NCBI GenBank assembly: GCA_002428325.1
Contig: DIVR01000049.1
Span: 1-28,357 of the forward strand
Reading direction: 5' to 3'
Origin: a bacterium UBP4_UBA6127
Lineage (GTDB): Bacteria > UBP4 > UBA4092
Length of the DNA stretch: 28,357 nt
Below the pieces are notes generated by a model that saw only the letters and a program-made list of their open reading frames with translations, was not told the origin of the DNA and did no database searches. Of the stretch, positions 13,882-21,783 are shown in pieces. Position numbers and translations under genes: made by a program. Positions within the stretch are counted from its first letter, which is position 1. Each line of letters begins with the position of its first letter.

Positions 13882-13928
13882 ACGGACTTATAACGGAGTG
13901 TCTCTGAGATGCTCCGTTATAAGTCCGT
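13882..13928. repeat. Long hairpin: 17-bp perfect inverted repeat
   Basis: ACGGACTTATAACGGAG (13882-13898) and its exact complement (13912-13928) enclose a 13-base loop. No T-run follows on either strand, which argues against a plain terminator. It lies about 120 bases upstream of the hydrolase start. Confidence 0.9.
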
Positions 13929-14032
13929 CCTGGAGATGGAAAAATAATCAATAAGGTATAAGAATGGTATTCCGCCTATTTCTATGCAAAAGAGGGATGT
14001 TTTTTCTATCCCCTTTTCCTTCAATAAAAATA

Positions 14033-14041
14033 TGGTATTCT
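14033..14041 (+). promoter_or_regulatory. Extended -10 element TGGTATTCT of the hydrolase gene
   Basis: TG-G-TATTCT fits an extended -10. It ends only seven bases before the ATG at 14049, so transcription would start at or next to the start codon. This agrees with the absence of a ribosome binding site. Confidence 0.35.
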
Positions 14042-14048
14042 ATTCGGT

Positions 14049-15554
14049 ATGATGAAAAAACAAATATTAACAATTCTATGTATCTTAATGGTGAGTCTGA
14101 TGAGTTATGCAATGGGGTCCGTTACTCCCGGAGATTCGGCCCGAACTTTCCTTTCCAGTTATGACCAATCCACCCAGCCTTACCGGTTCTTTATCCCGGA
14201 AGCGGCCAAAAAGGGAGAACCCTTACCCCTGTTGGTGGTTTTACATGGGAAATGGGTGGACCAAAACGCCTGGTTTGATTATACCCCGGTCAAAAATTAT
14301 GCCCAGCAACGAGGGTTTGTGGTGATTGCCCCCTATGCCCGGGGAGATTATTTTTACCGAGGCCCGGGAGAGCAGGATGTGCTGGATCTGATTCAAGAAG
14401 CCCAAACCCTGGTTTCCATCGATTCCAGCCGAATCTACCTGATGGGCCATTCCATGGGAGGTTGGGGAACCTGGTGGTTGGGATTAAGGCATCCGGATAT
14501 GTTTGCGGCCATCTGCCCCATGTCCGGTATGGCACCCTTGGATTTAATCGAAAATGCCAAATACCTGGCTCCCATAGTCATCCATGATTCCACCGATACT
14601 ATTGTCCCGGTGAAAAACTCCCGGGAAGCGGTCGATGAATTGGAGAAAAAAGGGATTCCTCACCAATATATCGAACCGGCCCATTATGGGCATGACAGTA
14701 AAATGATTGGGGATTATCTGCCGACCGTGCTGGATTGGTTTGAAAACCATCGAAAAATCACCCGGCCCTACCAAATCGAATATACCTGCCGGACTCCTTT
14801 AACCGGTAATGCCTATTGGCTCAGGATATTATCTTTTATCGATCCCGTTAAAGCTGAAGGGAAAATCTCGGCCCTCTTGAATGGAGACCGAGTCTTGAAA
14901 ATCCAAACCCGGAACCTGGATGAATTTGCCATCAATCTCCAGCAGATGCCGGGATTTTCCACGGATTCCCTGATTTTAAGCGTAGATTCTTCCCAGATGG
15001 AAATCCAGCCCATGGAAAATAAAGACCTGCTCCTGAAACGTGATTCAAAATCAGGCCATTGGAAAGTGGAATTTACCGACTGGCAGAAAATCCCCGCCCC
15101 CAAAAGCTTGGTGATCGCTAAATGGAATAAGGATTCTGACATTAAAACCGATAAAGGCATCCTGGCTAAATCAGCCGCCTTTTTCCTGAACCGTCGATAT
15201 AAAACTGATTTCTGCCTCTTCCAGGAAGATATGTTCCAAATGCCGGTGGGTCCCCTCACTCGGGAAAAAATCCAGGACCTTTATGTCTATCGGGAAGAAG
15301 CCATGGCTCAATTTGAACTCGATGGGGAAACTTTACAGAAAATCATGAAGGAATTGGACAAGGATTCTCCCCTGGTCAGGGTCAAACCTTTCCCGGAAAT
15401 CAAAGAGATTTCTCCCCTAAAAACTTATCAAGTCCTGGCTCCGGTCAATATTGCCACCCTTTTCTCCCAGACCCCTCAAGTGCTGAATGACACTATCAAG
15501 GAAATCCTGGTTGAAGAAGTCGAAAAAGAAAATCTCTTCCCCCCGAAATTCTAA
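14049..15554 (+). CDS. Secreted alpha/beta-hydrolase (PHB depolymerase/prolyl oligopeptidase-like esterase)
   Basis: A 501-residue exported protein. The signal peptide is MMKKQILTILCILMVSLMSYA, followed by an esterase core at residues 30-225. The oxyanion-side motif LLVVLHG is at 61-67, the nucleophile Ser135 in GHSMGG (133-138), the likely Asp in IVIHDSTDTIVP (180 or 183) and the His in PAHYGHDS (212 or 215). The layout matches periplasmic or extracellular esterases annotated as polyhydroxybutyrate depolymerase-like or dienelactone hydrolase-like; the substrate cannot be read. Residues 230-501 are not recognised. Upstream of the first ATG there is no Shine-Dalgarno site, and a -10 element lies so close that a leaderless message is possible. 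The gene ends in a good terminator and stands alone. Confidence 0.9.
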   Translation: MMKKQILTILCILMVSLMSYAMGSVTPGDSARTFLSSYDQSTQPYRFFIPEAAKKGEPLPLLVVLHGKWVDQNAWFDYTPVKNYAQQRGFVVIAPYARGDYFYRGPGEQDVLDLIQEAQTLVSIDSSRIYLMGHSMGGWGTWWLGLRHPDMFAAICPMSGMAPLDLIENAKYLAPIVIHDSTDTIVPVKNSREAVDELEKKGIPHQYIEPAHYGHDSKMIGDYLPTVLDWFENHRKITRPYQIEYTCRTPLTGNAYWLRILSFIDPVKAEGKISALLNGDRVLKIQTRNLDEFAINLQQMPGFSTDSLILSVDSSQMEIQPMENKDLLLKRDSKSGHWKVEFTDWQKIPAPKSLVIAKWNKDSDIKTDKGILAKSAAFFLNRRYKTDFCLFQEDMFQMPVGPLTREKIQDLYVYREEAMAQFELDGETLQKIMKELDKDSPLVRVKPFPEIKEISPLKTYQVLAPVNIATLFSQTPQVLNDTIKEILVEEVEKENLFPPKF

Positions 15555-15582
15555 AAGAAATAAGTTATCAATCTCTCAACAG

Positions 15583-15611
15583 GGCTGGCAGAAAACCGCC
15601 AGCCTTTTTTT
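15583..15611 (+). terminator. Intrinsic terminator of the hydrolase gene
   Basis: GGCTGGC (15583-15589), an 8-base loop, GCCAGCC (15598-15604) and T7. It lies 29 bases after the stop codon. Confidence 0.9.
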
Positions 15612-15646
15612 ATATGACATCATAGATAAATATTTCACACAAAGAG

Positions 15647-15652
15647 TATAAT
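15647..15652 (+). promoter_or_regulatory. -10 box TATAAT ahead of the HEPN-TIR pair
   Basis: A perfect TATAAT lies 37 bases before the ATG at 15689. No good -35 is found at 16-18 bases, so the call rests on the -10 alone. Confidence 0.4.
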
Positions 15653-15688
15653 CCTTTTATATGAACACTTATTTGTGGGAGATATTTT

Positions 15689-16483
15689 ATGGATGGTTTA
15701 ATTGATTTGTTCAAAGATATTAAGATGGACGTTACAAAACCATATATAGTTCAAGGAATAGGTTCTTATCTAAATCACGAATTTGAAATTAACCCATATG
15801 ATTTTTTAAACTATGCGAAAAACGATCTCATGGGTAATTCATTAAGAGGTTCTTTAAATGCATTATCAAATTCAAAACGAAGTATCGATTGTCAGATAGA
15901 TGCTATTTACCAAGCAATTGGAATCACTAACGATATAGAAACTGATAATATAAAATCATTCATAGGGAGATATGAAAGTATAAACAGTCCAATAAATGCT
16001 CCAACAAAACTAAAGCTAATTCAAGCATTGGGAATGGCGCCAACAGGTGTAATAAAAAAAGTACGAACACTAAGAAATAAATTAGAACATTATTATAAGG
16101 CGCCTACCAGAGAAGAAGTAGAAGAATCTATAGAATTAACTGAATTGTTTATTGGTTCATTACAAAACAGAATGCATACTTTTGTTGAAGAAGTAACTAT
16201 CGGGAAAAACAAAAACTTAGAAAATGATAATGGACAGTTTTATCAATGTGTTTATATCAACTACGATACTAATAAAAAGATTTTTACAGCTTCCTCTTTC
16301 ATAAAAGGGGAAAAAAGTAAAATATTAGAAATCAACATTAATGATAAACCTTATCTTTATTTAATAAAGTTATTTCTATTACTAGAAACGGAACCAGATA
16401 TAAAAAATATCTGGAAAGATTTAATTTATTCTATTGGTTACGACTCAATACCAATAAGTAATATATATAAAACTTATTTTTAA
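15689..16483 (+). CDS. Putative HEPN-domain RNase, first gene of a HEPN-TIR pair
   Basis: A 264-residue protein that I do not recognise as a named family. Residues about 40-165 look all-helical and contain RNKLEH (R129-H134) in the helix KKVRTLRNKLEHYY. This fits the RNx3H signature of HEPN ribonucleases, found in toxins and abortive-infection proteins. The next helix (TREEVEESIELTELFIGSL) completes the usual helix pair. Residues 180-264 are a mixed alpha/beta tail of unknown role. GGGAG lies seven bases before the ATG. The gene is strongly AT-rich (17 of 60 G+C at 15841-15900) against the GC-rich sda genes, a sign of transfer. It is followed after 54 bases by a TIR-domain gene on the same strand, probably one operon. 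The HEPN call is motif-based only. Confidence 0.7.
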   Translation: MDGLIDLFKDIKMDVTKPYIVQGIGSYLNHEFEINPYDFLNYAKNDLMGNSLRGSLNALSNSKRSIDCQIDAIYQAIGITNDIETDNIKSFIGRYESINSPINAPTKLKLIQALGMAPTGVIKKVRTLRNKLEHYYKAPTREEVEESIELTELFIGSLQNRMHTFVEEVTIGKNKNLENDNGQFYQCVYINYDTNKKIFTASSFIKGEKSKILEININDKPYLYLIKLFLLLETEPDIKNIWKDLIYSIGYDSIPISNIYKTYF

Positions 16484-16537
16484 TTGTAATTATCTAAAAG
16501 CTCTTAAAATTAACACAAAAGAATAATAAGGTTTAAA

Positions 16538-17431
16538 ATGAACCATAAAAAGAAAATAATTGGTGATATATTTATTTCATATTCTTCAAAAGACAAAATA
16601 TTTGTTAGAAAGTTAGTAAAATCATTGAAGAGTAATGGATACAGCGTATGGAGTTATGAACATGAATTGTTGGTAGGGGATTCAATTGTTACTAAAATCA
16701 GTAAAGCAATTTCTACTTCTAAAGTTATCATAATAATCAGTTCTCAAGCTGCCAATAATTCTAATTGGTTGAAATATGAATTAAATAAAGCAACCGAGAT
16801 GATGATCCAAGGTAAAACAAGATTAATACCTATAGTAATAGATGAAGCTCCAATGTTACCTGAAATTCGTTCGCTACTTTATGCTGATTTTCGAGAATCA
16901 TATAGGTTTGGTATAAAAGGAATTCTTACAGCTTTGCAATATGAGGTAAATAAGAATCTTATTAATTCAAGTTTTTGGAAACAATCTGAAATATTAACAG
17001 AAAAAGTATTCGGTCCTATAGGATTTGGATTTATAGATTCAGAATATCTTGATATAGACTATGAAGTACTTTTTATAAACATTCCTTCCTTGAAAAATAG
17101 AGAAATAGAAATAATTTATGAATCTATTGATAATTATGCTATCTCACCAAAACCATTAAGTGATTCTTGGTTCTATGAATATCAGGAATCAAAAGAACAC
17201 ATATCAACTTCTTATTATTTGATTTTATCGAATAGAACTGTAGGATTCACAATAAATGAATCAGATAAAGATGAACCGAGGATAATGTTAAAGAATGGAT
17301 ATAGTAATAAACATTATTTTTTTATAGATTTCAGCCAACTTAATGATCTTGATAAACGTAAAGATATTCTAACTAAAGCAAAAGTATTTCTTGAACAAAA
17401 AATTATATCATTCAGCAATGCAAATATTTAA
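16538..17431 (+). CDS. TIR-domain protein, second gene of a HEPN-TIR pair
   Basis: A 297-residue protein with an N-terminal TIR domain (about 8-140): strand A GDIFISYSSKD (9-19), BB-loop region YEHELLVGDS (40-49), strand D KVIIIISSQA (62-71), and NWLKYEL (76-82), whose Glu81 matches the catalytic Glu of NAD-cleaving TIR domains. Bacterial TIR proteins cleave NAD or make signalling nucleotides in anti-phage systems such as Thoeris, Pycsar-TIR and others. The C-terminal half (about 145-297, opening SFWKQSEILTEKVFG) is unrecognised and may sense or bind a partner. AAGG lies six bases before the ATG. It is AT-rich like the HEPN gene. An NAD-depleting or signalling role is an inference from the conserved Glu. 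Confidence 0.85.
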   Translation: MNHKKKIIGDIFISYSSKDKIFVRKLVKSLKSNGYSVWSYEHELLVGDSIVTKISKAISTSKVIIIISSQAANNSNWLKYELNKATEMMIQGKTRLIPIVIDEAPMLPEIRSLLYADFRESYRFGIKGILTALQYEVNKNLINSSFWKQSEILTEKVFGPIGFGFIDSEYLDIDYEVLFINIPSLKNREIEIIYESIDNYAISPKPLSDSWFYEYQESKEHISTSYYLILSNRTVGFTINESDKDEPRIMLKNGYSNKHYFFIDFSQLNDLDKRKDILTKAKVFLEQKIISFSNANI

Positions 17432-17899
17432 TCTCATAATACCTACCCTATATATATTTATTAAAGCTAACTATCAAAACCTGTTAGAATAGTGGTTACT
17501 GTTGGCAGTAAAATTAGCCGGGTACAACTCAAAACCGGGATACCTTCTAACACCCCTTGTATTATCTCTTTATCGGATTTCAATGCACATGAGTCTTTCA
17601 CAGTTAACAATCTCTCATATAAGATATGTAACCAAAAAGGATGTTTTATTCCTTAACAATAAAGAAATTATTACCAACTCACGATTTATTGTAGAAACCT
17701 TTGTAATGACATGAGTTAAGGCAATAAAATAGCAAAACAGAATAAGTAAGTAAAACCGACAAAAAACAGTGGTATGAGAAAGACGTTTTGTTATGAGGAA
17801 TTATAACCATAATTTAATGAAAGCCAAAATCCTCAGTTCCCATAACTCCCCTGAACCCGTTAGAATAGAAACAGTATTAGATTAAAAATGAGGTTAAAG
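17432..17899 (+). other. AT-rich gene-free stretch between the TIR gene and sdaAB
   Basis: No frame looks like a protein. Two near-identical 15-mers, AACCTGTTAGAATAG (17478-17492) and AACCCGTTAGAATAG (17854-17868), each contain a -10-like TAGAAT. The second lies about 30 bases before the sdaAB start and may be its promoter; the first has an extended -10 (TGTTAGAAT) with no clear gene after it. No terminator with a T-run was seen after the TIR gene. Confidence 0.6.
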
Positions 17900-18574
17900 A
17901 TGGGTAAACATTTTGGAGCCTTTGACATCCTGGGGCCGGTCATGATCGGACCTTCCAGTTCCCATACGGCCGGAGCCGCCAAACTGGGGAAGATTGCTTC
18001 CCAGATCGGGATAGGCCCTATCCAGAAAGTTACTTTCCAGCTTCATGGTTCTTTTGCCACCACCGGGAGAGGACATGGAACCGATAAAGCCTTACTGGCA
18101 GGGGTCCTGGGATTCACTCCCGATGATGAGAGGCTCAAACAATCCTTTGAGATTGCCCAAGAAAGAGGGATTCAGTTTACCTTTGAGGAAACCGACCTGG
18201 GGGATGTCCATCCCAATACCGTCCGATTCATCCTGGAAATGGAGAATGGGACCCTCAACACCCTGACAGGCTCCTCCATCGGAGGAAGCAATATCCTCAT
18301 TACTGAGCTGGATGGGGAAGAAGTGGAATTTACCGGGGTTTACCCAACCCTGATAACCCGGCATCCCGACCGGCCGGGAATCATCACCTCGGTTACCGCC
18401 ATTCTGGCTCGAATGAAAGTGAATGTCGCCTTTATGAAAGTCTTTCGAATCTCCAGAGGGGAAATGTCCAATATGGTTCTGGAGACTGACAGCCTTGTCC
18501 CCCCAGAAGCCCTCCGGGAAATCGAAAAATTGGATTATATCGAAAGAGTCATTCTGATTCATCCCGTTATCTGA
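17900..18574 (+). CDS. sdaAB: L-serine dehydratase, beta subunit (Fe-S type)
   Basis: With SdaAA it forms the oxygen-sensitive [4Fe-4S] enzyme that deaminates L-serine to pyruvate and ammonia in the cytoplasm. The 224-residue protein has GPVMIGPSSSHTAGA near the N-terminus (the SSSHT substrate-loop motif of this family), the SIGGSNI strand near residue 130, and a C-terminal ACT domain (about 145-220: LITRHPDRPGIITSV ... VAFMKVFR), probably a serine or regulatory site. ATG at 17900 is preferred over ATG at 17888 because GAGG lies six bases before it and homologues open with the FGAFDILGP segment directly. The alpha gene starts 21 bases after the stop. Confidence 0.95.
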   Translation: MGKHFGAFDILGPVMIGPSSSHTAGAAKLGKIASQIGIGPIQKVTFQLHGSFATTGRGHGTDKALLAGVLGFTPDDERLKQSFEIAQERGIQFTFEETDLGDVHPNTVRFILEMENGTLNTLTGSSIGGSNILITELDGEEVEFTGVYPTLITRHPDRPGIITSVTAILARMKVNVAFMKVFRISRGEMSNMVLETDSLVPPEALREIEKLDYIERVILIHPVI

Positions 18575-18595
18575 CTGAATTGAGAGGTATGCCCC

Positions 18596-19465
18596 TTGTT
18601 TAATACCGCTGAAGAATTATTGAGACTCTGCCAATCCCAAAAAATATCTATCGGAAGAGTGGCTTTGGAAACCGAGATAAAATCTTCCGGATCATCTGAA
18701 TCCGAATTAATGGATAAAATGAGGGGTATCTTAACCGTCATGCGGGAATCCTCCTCAGCCGGGCTGACCGGGGAAATCAAATCCCTCAGCGGACTGACCG
18801 GTGGAAATGCCTATCTCATGAATATTTATTCAGAAGAGGGCATCACCTATTGCGGCAAGGCAGTCAATAAAGCCATCGCCAGAGCCTTTTCTTCTTCAGA
18901 GGTCAACAGCGCCATGGGTAGAATCGCCGCCGCGCCCACCGCCGGTTCCTGCGGCATCCTCCCGGCTGTGATAATGACCGCCTCCGAAATCTTTCCAACC
19001 TCTGATGAAAATATCCTTTTATCTCTTTTTACAGCCTCGGCCATCGGAGCCATTATTGCCCACAGCGCCACCCTCTCGGGAGCTGAAGGGGGTTGCCAGG
19101 CAGAATGCGGAGCCGCCACCGCCATGAGTGCCGCGGCTGCCGTGGAACTGGCTGGAGGCACCCCGGAAATGAGTCTCCATGCCGGAGCCATTGCCCTGAA
19201 ATGTATTTTGGGACTGGTCTGCGACCCCGTGGCCGGATTAGTGGAAATCCCCTGTTCCAAACGAAATGCCATGGGAGCGGTCAATGCTCTCTCCGCCGCT
19301 GATATGGCTCTGGCTGGGGTTATCAGCCTGATTCCTTTTGATGAAGTCGTTACCGCTATGGCCAAAATCGGTAAAACCCTTCCCTGCGAGTTAAAAGAGA
19401 CCGCCCAGGGAGGGTTGGCCGCCACCCCTACCGGACGAAAAATCGCCAAGAAAATTTTAGGATAA
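18596..19465 (+). CDS. sdaAA: L-serine dehydratase, alpha subunit (Fe-S type)
   Basis: The catalytic subunit of the two-part serine dehydratase, 289 residues. It contains PTAGSCG (114-120) and the three presumed cluster cysteines: C167 (GGCQAE), C209 and C220 (CDPVAGLVEIPC). Their 42 and 11 residue spacings are those of the characterised single-chain enzyme. It starts with TTG at 18596, supported by GAGAGG eight bases upstream; an ATG at 18589 is out of frame and stops after four codons. It forms an operon with sdaAB. The split-subunit form is common in Firmicutes and several other phyla. Confidence 0.95.
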   Translation: MFNTAEELLRLCQSQKISIGRVALETEIKSSGSSESELMDKMRGILTVMRESSSAGLTGEIKSLSGLTGGNAYLMNIYSEEGITYCGKAVNKAIARAFSSSEVNSAMGRIAAAPTAGSCGILPAVIMTASEIFPTSDENILLSLFTASAIGAIIAHSATLSGAEGGCQAECGAATAMSAAAAVELAGGTPEMSLHAGAIALKCILGLVCDPVAGLVEIPCSKRNAMGAVNALSAADMALAGVISLIPFDEVVTAMAKIGKTLPCELKETAQGGLAATPTGRKIAKKILG

Positions 19466-19505
19466 AAAAACTTTACGGGGCAAAAAGACTATCCTTTTAA
19501 GCACG

Positions 19506-19514
19506 TGGTATTAT
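19506..19514 (+). promoter_or_regulatory. Extended -10 promoter TGGTATTAT of acetylesterase gene 1
   Basis: TG-G-TATTAT is a consensus extended -10. The distance from TATTAT to the ATG (44 bases) is identical to that in front of acetylesterase gene 2. No good -35 is seen, as is usual for extended -10 promoters. Confidence 0.55.
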
Positions 19515-19552
19515 TTCAGGAATAACTCCATAGAAAATAAGAAGGATTTCAA

Positions 19553-21598
19553 ATGAATCGGTTAAGGAAATCAATGAAGGAACTTTTATGTTTTCTGCTG
19601 ATTATGGGTTTGGCAGGAACAGGCTTTGCGGCAAAGAAACTCCCTGTCAAAGCTGGCTTGGAATTATCACCCCTGATCTCTGATGGCATGGTCTTGCAAA
19701 GGGATATGGAAGGTAAACTCTGGGGAAAAGCCCCGGCAGACACCCTCATCACCCTCTCCCTGACAGGGGAAACCAGCATCACCACCACCGGCCAGGACGG
19801 ACATTGGTCCATTACCTACCCGGCCCATAATGCCGGAGGCCCTTATGAACTATCCATCAGCGCCAATAATGGAGAAACCAAGACGATCAAGGATGTCCTC
19901 TTTGGGGATGTCTGGATCTGCTCCGGCCAATCCAATATGGAAATGCCCGTGGATGATAGATGGGGGCATATCAAAAATTTTGCCGAGGAAACGGCTGCCG
20001 CCCATTATCCGTTACTGCGGTTGATAACCGTGGATAAGGCACTCAACCGTTCTCCCCAGGATACTTTTAAATCCGATGGCTGGCTGCCTGCCACCCCTGA
20101 ATCTGTCGCAAAATTCTCTGCGGTAGGGTATTTCTTTGGCAGGAATCTGCATCAGGATTTGAATATCCCTATCGGATTGATCAACACTTCCTGGAGCGGG
20201 TCCATTATTGAGTCCTGGATCAGCTTTGAGAAATTGAGCCAGTTCCCGGAATTCGAAAAGGAAATTGCCTCTCTGGATACGGCCCCTGGTTATTTAGAAA
20301 GAATGCGGGCGGCTTATACAAAAAACAAGGCTTTATGGGAAACCCAGCGGGAATCTAAGGATATCGGTAAAACAGGAAAAGAATTTACCTGGAGCAAACC
20401 GGATTATTCTGACCAAGACTGGAAAACCATGAGCTTGCCTCAACCCTGGGAAGAAGCCGGAATGCCGGATTTTGACGGCTGTGTCTGGTATCGTAAAACC
20501 ATCGATATCCCCAAATCATTCGCAGGGAAGAAAGCGACTCTCAACCTGGGAACAATCGATGATAGGGACATGACCTTTATTAATGGAGTCAAAGTCGGGG
20601 AAGAAACCCTCTGGAACAAACCCCGTTCTTATTCTATTCCCGGAAAACTGCTGAAGGCGGGTAAAAATGTCATTGCAGTCAGGGTCATGGATTTTGGCGG
20701 TTTAGGGGGATTCTCCAACACCAGCACTCCCATTGAATTGATCTCTTCCGTAAAAAAGGCTCCACCCATCTCTTTGAATGGAGAATGGAAATACCAGGTC
20801 TCTTTCAATCTGAAAGAGATAGCGGCCCCACCGGCCGAACCCAGTGATTATCGGTTAAAGGGAGCCATGTATAATGCTATGATCCACCCCCTGCTTCCCT
20901 ATCGCATCAAAGGGGCCATTTGGTACCAGGGTGAATCCAATGCCGGGTATGCCTATTCTTATCGAGAATATTTACCTGCCATGATTGAAGATTGGCGAAC
21001 CCGCTGGAACCAGGGAGATTTTCCTTTCCTCTTTATCCAGCTGCCTGATTATTATGGCTCAATCAACCGACCGGAACCGGATAACTGGGCTGAGCTGAGA
21101 GAATCCCAGCTGATGAGCCTGGCAACCCCTTCTACGGCGATGGCTGTCATTATTGATACCGGGGAACCTTACAATCTTCATCCCACCAATAAACAGCTGG
21201 CTGGTAACAGGCTAGCCCTGGCAGCCAGAGGGATGGTCTATGGAGAGAAGTTGGAATATTCAGGACCCCTCTATCATTCCTGCAAATATGAAGAAGGTGG
21301 AAAAGTCCGAATCTTCTTTACCCATACCGGAAAAGGACTGGTGGCGAAAGATACCTCTCCGGATGGATTAAGGGAATTTGCGATTGCCGGAGCTGATGGC
21401 AAGTTCGTTTCAGCCAAGGCCGCTATTGATGGCAACAGTGTACGGGTCTGGTCTGATAATGTGCCAGAACCTGTGGCGGTCCGATATGGCTGGCATAACA
21501 GCCCCATCGTTAACCTGTACAATGCCGATGGATTGCCAGCTTCACCTTTCCGGACCGATACCTGGGCTGACCGGGCTACCCTGAAAGACTTAAAGTAA
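19553..21598 (+). CDS. Secreted sialate O-acetylesterase-family protein, copy 1
   Basis: A 681-residue SGNH-fold esterase of the sialate O-acetylesterase (SASA/NanS-like) type, which removes acetyl groups from sugars; environmental members may act on other acetylated glycans. Features in order: a signal peptide (residues 1-27, ending GTGFAA), an N-terminal beta domain, the nucleophile block CSGQSNMEM (Ser127), an inserted jelly-roll sugar-binding-like domain (about 290-390, VWYRKTIDIP ... FINGVKVG), AIWYQGESNAG, and the Asp-His block IDTGEPYNLHP (about 535-543). AAGGA lies upstream of the ATG. It has its own promoter and terminator and is followed by a full-length paralogue of equal length. 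Confidence 0.93.
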   Translation: MNRLRKSMKELLCFLLIMGLAGTGFAAKKLPVKAGLELSPLISDGMVLQRDMEGKLWGKAPADTLITLSLTGETSITTTGQDGHWSITYPAHNAGGPYELSISANNGETKTIKDVLFGDVWICSGQSNMEMPVDDRWGHIKNFAEETAAAHYPLLRLITVDKALNRSPQDTFKSDGWLPATPESVAKFSAVGYFFGRNLHQDLNIPIGLINTSWSGSIIESWISFEKLSQFPEFEKEIASLDTAPGYLERMRAAYTKNKALWETQRESKDIGKTGKEFTWSKPDYSDQDWKTMSLPQPWEEAGMPDFDGCVWYRKTIDIPKSFAGKKATLNLGTIDDRDMTFINGVKVGEETLWNKPRSYSIPGKLLKAGKNVIAVRVMDFGGLGGFSNTSTPIELISSVKKAPPISLNGEWKYQVSFNLKEIAAPPAEPSDYRLKGAMYNAMIHPLLPYRIKGAIWYQGESNAGYAYSYREYLPAMIEDWRTRWNQGDFPFLFIQLPDYYGSINRPEPDNWAELRESQLMSLATPSTAMAVIIDTGEPYNLHPTNKQLAGNRLALAARGMVYGEKLEYSGPLYHSCKYEEGGKVRIFFTHTGKGLVAKDTSPDGLREFAIAGADGKFVSAKAAIDGNSVRVWSDNVPEPVAVRYGWHNSPIVNLYNADGLPASPFRTDTWADRATLKDLK

Positions 21599-21620
21599 TC
21601 TTATTAAAATAAGGCTGATA

Positions 21621-21658
21621 GACCGGAAATCTGGCAAAGGGTTTCCGGTCTTTTTTTT
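21621..21658 (+). terminator. Terminator of acetylesterase gene 1
   Basis: GACCGGAAA (21621-21629), a 12-base loop, TTTCCGGTC (21642-21650) and T8. The 9-bp stem is perfect. Confidence 0.93.
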
Positions 21659-21736
21659 AGCTTTGTCCCAGTCAACTCCGTATCAACTCCGATCATAAAA
21701 AATAAATTCTCCACTTAATATATTTATCAACAGGCA

Positions 21737-21745
21737 TGGTATTAT
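21737..21745 (+). promoter_or_regulatory. Extended -10 promoter TGGTATTAT of acetylesterase gene 2
   Basis: The nine-base box is identical to that of gene 1, at the same 44-base distance to the start codon. The rest of the leader has diverged. Confidence 0.55.
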
Positions 21746-21783
21746 GATTGAAAATTTATTACATCAAATAGGAAGGGACTTAA

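Larger units (their letters stand above)
12860..14048. other. Gene-free, palindrome-dense region between divergent transcription units
   Basis: No convincing frame on either strand. It separates the leftward restriction operon from the rightward hydrolase gene. It contains at least five kinds of palindromic or repeated DNA (listed separately) and the start region of the hydrolase gene. A weak small hairpin AAACCAT-TAAA-ATGGTTT lies at about 13394-13411. I see no transposase and no RNA gene that I recognise. Confidence 0.8.

Noticed and set aside
13070..13930. CRISPR array
   Set aside because: The palindromes are irregularly spaced with no constant repeat-spacer unit and no cas genes.
13964..14164. 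66-codon frame overlapping the hydrolase start
   Set aside because: It runs through the signal peptide region in another frame and has no protein features.
17502..17714. 70-codon frame starting at TTG after the TIR gene
   Set aside because: No ribosome binding site, no protein-like pattern, composition like the surrounding non-coding DNA. A nearby -10-like box alone does not support it.
18589..18603. ATG at 18589 as start of sdaAA
   Set aside because: It is out of frame and stops after four codons.
18847..19449. 200-codon minus-strand frame opposite sdaAA
   Set aside because: It is the antisense of a clear serine dehydratase gene, open only because of GC-rich codon use.
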